Of a DNA stretch of 8,400 nucleotides, positions 6,666 through 8,400 are shown one piece after another (within the stretch, counting starts at the first letter, position 1; the number at the start of each line of letters is the position of its first letter). The position numbers and the translations under genes are program-made. Under the pieces are notes generated by a model that searched no databases, was not told where the DNA came from, and saw nothing but the letters and a program-made list of their open reading frames with translations. This DNA is from Deltaproteobacteria bacterium. Lineage in GTDB: Bacteria; Desulfobacterota; Syntrophobacteria; B119-G9. The DNA is taken from positions 1 through 8,400 of the forward strand of contig QMLL01000057.1 in assembly GCA_003646715.1 (NCBI GenBank), written 5' to 3'.

Positions 6666-7445
6666 GTGGGATTGAAAATACAGGTACTCGCCAGTGGCTC
6701 AAAGGGAAATTGTATCTGGATTTGCAGCGAAAGAACTCAGATCCTCATAGATGCAGGGCTTTCCGGAGCAGAAATTACGCGAAGGTTAAATAAAGCGGGA
6801 GGAAATCCCAGGAAGCTTGAAGGTATACTTGTTTCTCACGAACATAGAGATCACGTAAACTCACTTGGAATATTGAGTCGTAGATACGATCTCCCAGTAC
6901 TTATAAACCAGGACACCTTGAGTTCCTTACCTCCCAAAATTGCACCTTTTTCTCAAACATTTATTTTCAAAACCGGAAATACATTTAAATTTGGTGACCT
7001 TCATATCCATCCTTTTTCAATTCCTCACGATGCTTCTGACCCTGTAGGCTTTATTATCAAAGAAAACAACAATTCCGTTGGGATTTGCACAGATCTTGGA
7101 ATGGCCACAAAACTTATAGTAAATTATTTAAAATCCTGCAACGTTCTAGTACTGGAATCGAACCACGACCCCGATCTTCTCATTAATGGTCCGTATCCAT
7201 GGGAACTAAAAAAACGAATCAGCAGTAAACATGGTCATCTGTCTAACATCGATGCAGTAGAGCTAGCAGAACTCGTTTACCACTCGGATTTGAAATACCT
7301 GGTACTGGCTCACCTTAGCGAAACCAACAATCATCCAAAGATCGTGGAAGCCCTATTTGCAGAAGCACGCCAGAGGAATGAATGGTCAAACCTTAAAGTG
7401 GAAGTTTCCACCCAGAATATCGTGGGTAAACCGATTATCCTTTAG
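6666..7445 (+). CDS. WalJ/YycJ-type metallo-beta-lactamase-fold hydrolase
   Basis: The 259-residue product begins MGLKIQVLASGSKGNC, matching the VLASGSKGN opening of the YycJ/WalJ family. Metal-binding motifs are complete: SHEHRDH (His58, His60, Asp62, His63), IPHDA (His121), CTDLG (Asp143), ESNHD (His167) and AHLSETNNHP near the C-terminus. The GPYPWELKKRISSKHGHLSN block is diagnostic of this family within the large MBL fold. Studied relatives include Bacillus YycJ, reported as a double-strand 5'-3' exonuclease linked to mismatch repair, and WalJ, encoded beside the WalRK cell-wall two-component system. No WalRK-like gene is near here, so a nuclease role is favoured but unproven. It is cytosolic by sequence. 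GTG 6666 is preceded by CGGAG. I leave the symbol blank because the name rests on a Firmicutes context absent here. Confidence 0.88.
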   Translation: MGLKIQVLASGSKGNCIWICSERTQILIDAGLSGAEITRRLNKAGGNPRKLEGILVSHEHRDHVNSLGILSRRYDLPVLINQDTLSSLPPKIAPFSQTFIFKTGNTFKFGDLHIHPFSIPHDASDPVGFIIKENNNSVGICTDLGMATKLIVNYLKSCNVLVLESNHDPDLLINGPYPWELKKRISSKHGHLSNIDAVELAELVYHSDLKYLVLAHLSETNNHPKIVEALFAEARQRNEWSNLKVEVSTQNIVGKPIIL

Positions 7446-7580
7446 TCTCCCAACCTTCCTGAATGTCACTTCCCAAACAAGATTTAAGTCCTTGATGCGT
7501 AGATAAAATTGTTTCCTGAAGTCCAGGTTTGCTATTCTAAAACATGGCTGGGAAGCCGCATGTTAAATTGAACTTTTTCA

Positions 7581-7585
7581 CGGAG
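7581..7585 (+). promoter_or_regulatory. Ribosome binding site deciding the start of the PilZ-type gene
   Basis: CGGAG is followed by 6 nt and then ATG 7592. The in-frame ATG at 7544 has nothing like it upstream, and a TAA at 7538-7540 closes the frame before that. Confidence 0.5.
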
Positions 7586-7591
7586 ACACAC

Positions 7592-8400
7592 ATGACTGGA
7601 ACAAACAACGCGTCACCTTTACCTGAAATAAATTCATATGCTCCACTCACAATAAGAACGGGAAATGAAGAAATACATGGTAACTGTAAAAGGATTTCAT
7701 TGAAAACTATTACAGCTAGCACTGACAAGCTGCCAGAAGCAGGCATCGTGGCTAACGTTGTTATAAATACGAGAGATTTCGATAAAGAACTGTCATTGAA
7801 AGCAAGAGTTAATAGTGTTCAAAGCCAAAATGATGGAGAACACCTTGTTCTTCTCGACATTATTGATGCTTCGAGGAAAAATGAGAAAAAACTGTCTTAT
7901 TTTTACATATCATCAATCTGGAACGAAGTTACATCTAGAATACCTGATGAGAATGCCGTATTTGCACCAAGAAATCTTGTTGGGCTTTTCGAAAAAGAAG
8001 ACGTTTTCAGGACCTTGAAAGAGCTGTTATCAGACAGGTATTCCATGTTTCTGGTCCGCCTGGACGCATCCGAGGTCGTAAAGGCAAAATTCCTTGACCA
8101 AACAGACGAAGAACTCATCTTTGCTACTTCAGATGCTCCTCGGTCATTCTTTAAAAAGATAAATCACGACCCGCTGTACATATATTGGCCCCATGGCTTC
8201 CGTCAACATCTTTTCGTTTCGTACTTCAAAGAACATTCCGATGGAAGATTGATACTGGTTCACCCCGTATTGCTTCTTTCTTCATCTCTTAGAGAAGAAG
8301 AAAGAACGCAGGTGGAACCAGGAACAATGTGGGTCGAAATTCCGGTTCCTTATCCGAAAGGCGCTTTCATAAAAAGAGAGATTATTGATATCTCATCCGG
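7592..8400 (+). CDS. PilZ-type (YcgR-like) cyclic-di-GMP effector candidate, 3'-truncated by the window edge
   Basis: An uninterrupted frame runs from ATG 7592 (alternative ATG 7544) to the right edge, at least 269 codons, with no stop in the window. Residues about 12-95 form a beta-rich, PilZ-barrel-like region without the usual motifs. A short helical region follows, then a second beta-rich segment (about 155-230) ending in ILVHPVLLLSSS, which resembles the N-terminal YcgR domain that precedes PilZ. Next is LREEER, an RxxxR motif (Arg234, Arg238), and 28 residues later DISSG (Asp266, Ser268) at the edge. That spacing and order match the cyclic-di-GMP site of PilZ proteins. The product has no signal peptide or membrane segment, so it is probably cytosolic. 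It lies 146 nt after the WalJ-like gene and may be in a separate unit. The domain call is inferred from motifs; the N-terminal region is unrecognised. Confidence 0.7.
   Translation, partial: MTGTNNASPLPEINSYAPLTIRTGNEEIHGNCKRISLKTITASTDKLPEAGIVANVVINTRDFDKELSLKARVNSVQSQNDGEHLVLLDIIDASRKNEKKLSYFYISSIWNEVTSRIPDENAVFAPRNLVGLFEKEDVFRTLKELLSDRYSMFLVRLDASEVVKAKFLDQTDEELIFATSDAPRSFFKKINHDPLYIYWPHGFRQHLFVSYFKEHSDGRLILVHPVLLLSSSLREEERTQVEPGTMWVEIPVPYPKGAFIKREIIDISS

Noticed and set aside
7509..7538. TTGTTT and TATTCT as a promoter for the PilZ-type gene
   Set aside because: The -35 element keeps little beyond TTG, the -10 has four of six consensus bases, and the spacer is 18 nt; such a match is expected by chance in AT-rich DNA.
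7537..7746. Minus-strand open frame of 69 codons
   Set aside because: It lies opposite the start of the PilZ-type gene, shows no recognisable motif, and that plus-strand gene continues unbroken to the edge.

Overview
The window is a typical bacterial chromosome segment. Every supported gene is on the + strand and gaps are short (no gene-free stretch reaches 300 bases). Base composition looks mildly AT-rich. GTG and TTG starts are common, and AGGAG-type Shine-Dalgarno sequences can be seen at several starts. The order DHH phosphoesterase - truB - rpsO - pnp - M16 peptidase is a conserved translation/RNA-turnover cluster that I associate with Desulfobacterota (former Deltaproteobacteria), Firmicutes and several related lineages. 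Together with a PilZ-type protein and a PhcB-like methyltransferase, it points to a Gram-negative, deltaproteobacterium-like organism or an uncultured relative. That taxonomic reading is inference.

Region 1 (1-4337) is the RNA core. It holds the C-terminal part of an NrnA-like DHH/DHHA1 phosphoesterase (cut by the left edge), tRNA pseudouridine-55 synthase TruB, ribosomal protein S15 and polynucleotide phosphorylase. PNPase shortens RNA from the 3' end and leaves very short oligonucleotides. NrnA-type enzymes hydrolyse these to mononucleotides, so the two enzymes plausibly act in sequence. The 114-base rpsO-pnp gap can fold into two mutually exclusive hairpins and may be a control or processing element.

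Region 2 (4317-6568) starts with an M16 (pitrilysin/MPP-like) zinc peptidase that follows pnp almost without a gap. Its start codon is uncertain: a near-perfect Shine-Dalgarno inside the end of pnp faces only an ATT codon, and a TTG with its own weaker GAGG lies further on. Next, after 61 bases, is a class I SAM-dependent methyltransferase whose N-terminal motifs resemble the family named after the 3-hydroxypalmitic acid methyl ester (PhcB-type) synthases.

Region 3 (6651-8400) holds a complete WalJ/YycJ-type metallo-beta-lactamase-fold hydrolase. It is followed by a gene running off the right edge. That gene encodes an unclassified N-terminal beta-rich region, a YcgR-like middle segment, and the start of a PilZ domain with RxxxR and DxS motifs, so it is probably a cyclic-di-GMP effector. 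This last gene and the methyltransferase are the least ordinary parts of the window. No mobile element, CRISPR array, tRNA, rRNA or convincing Rho-independent terminator was seen.
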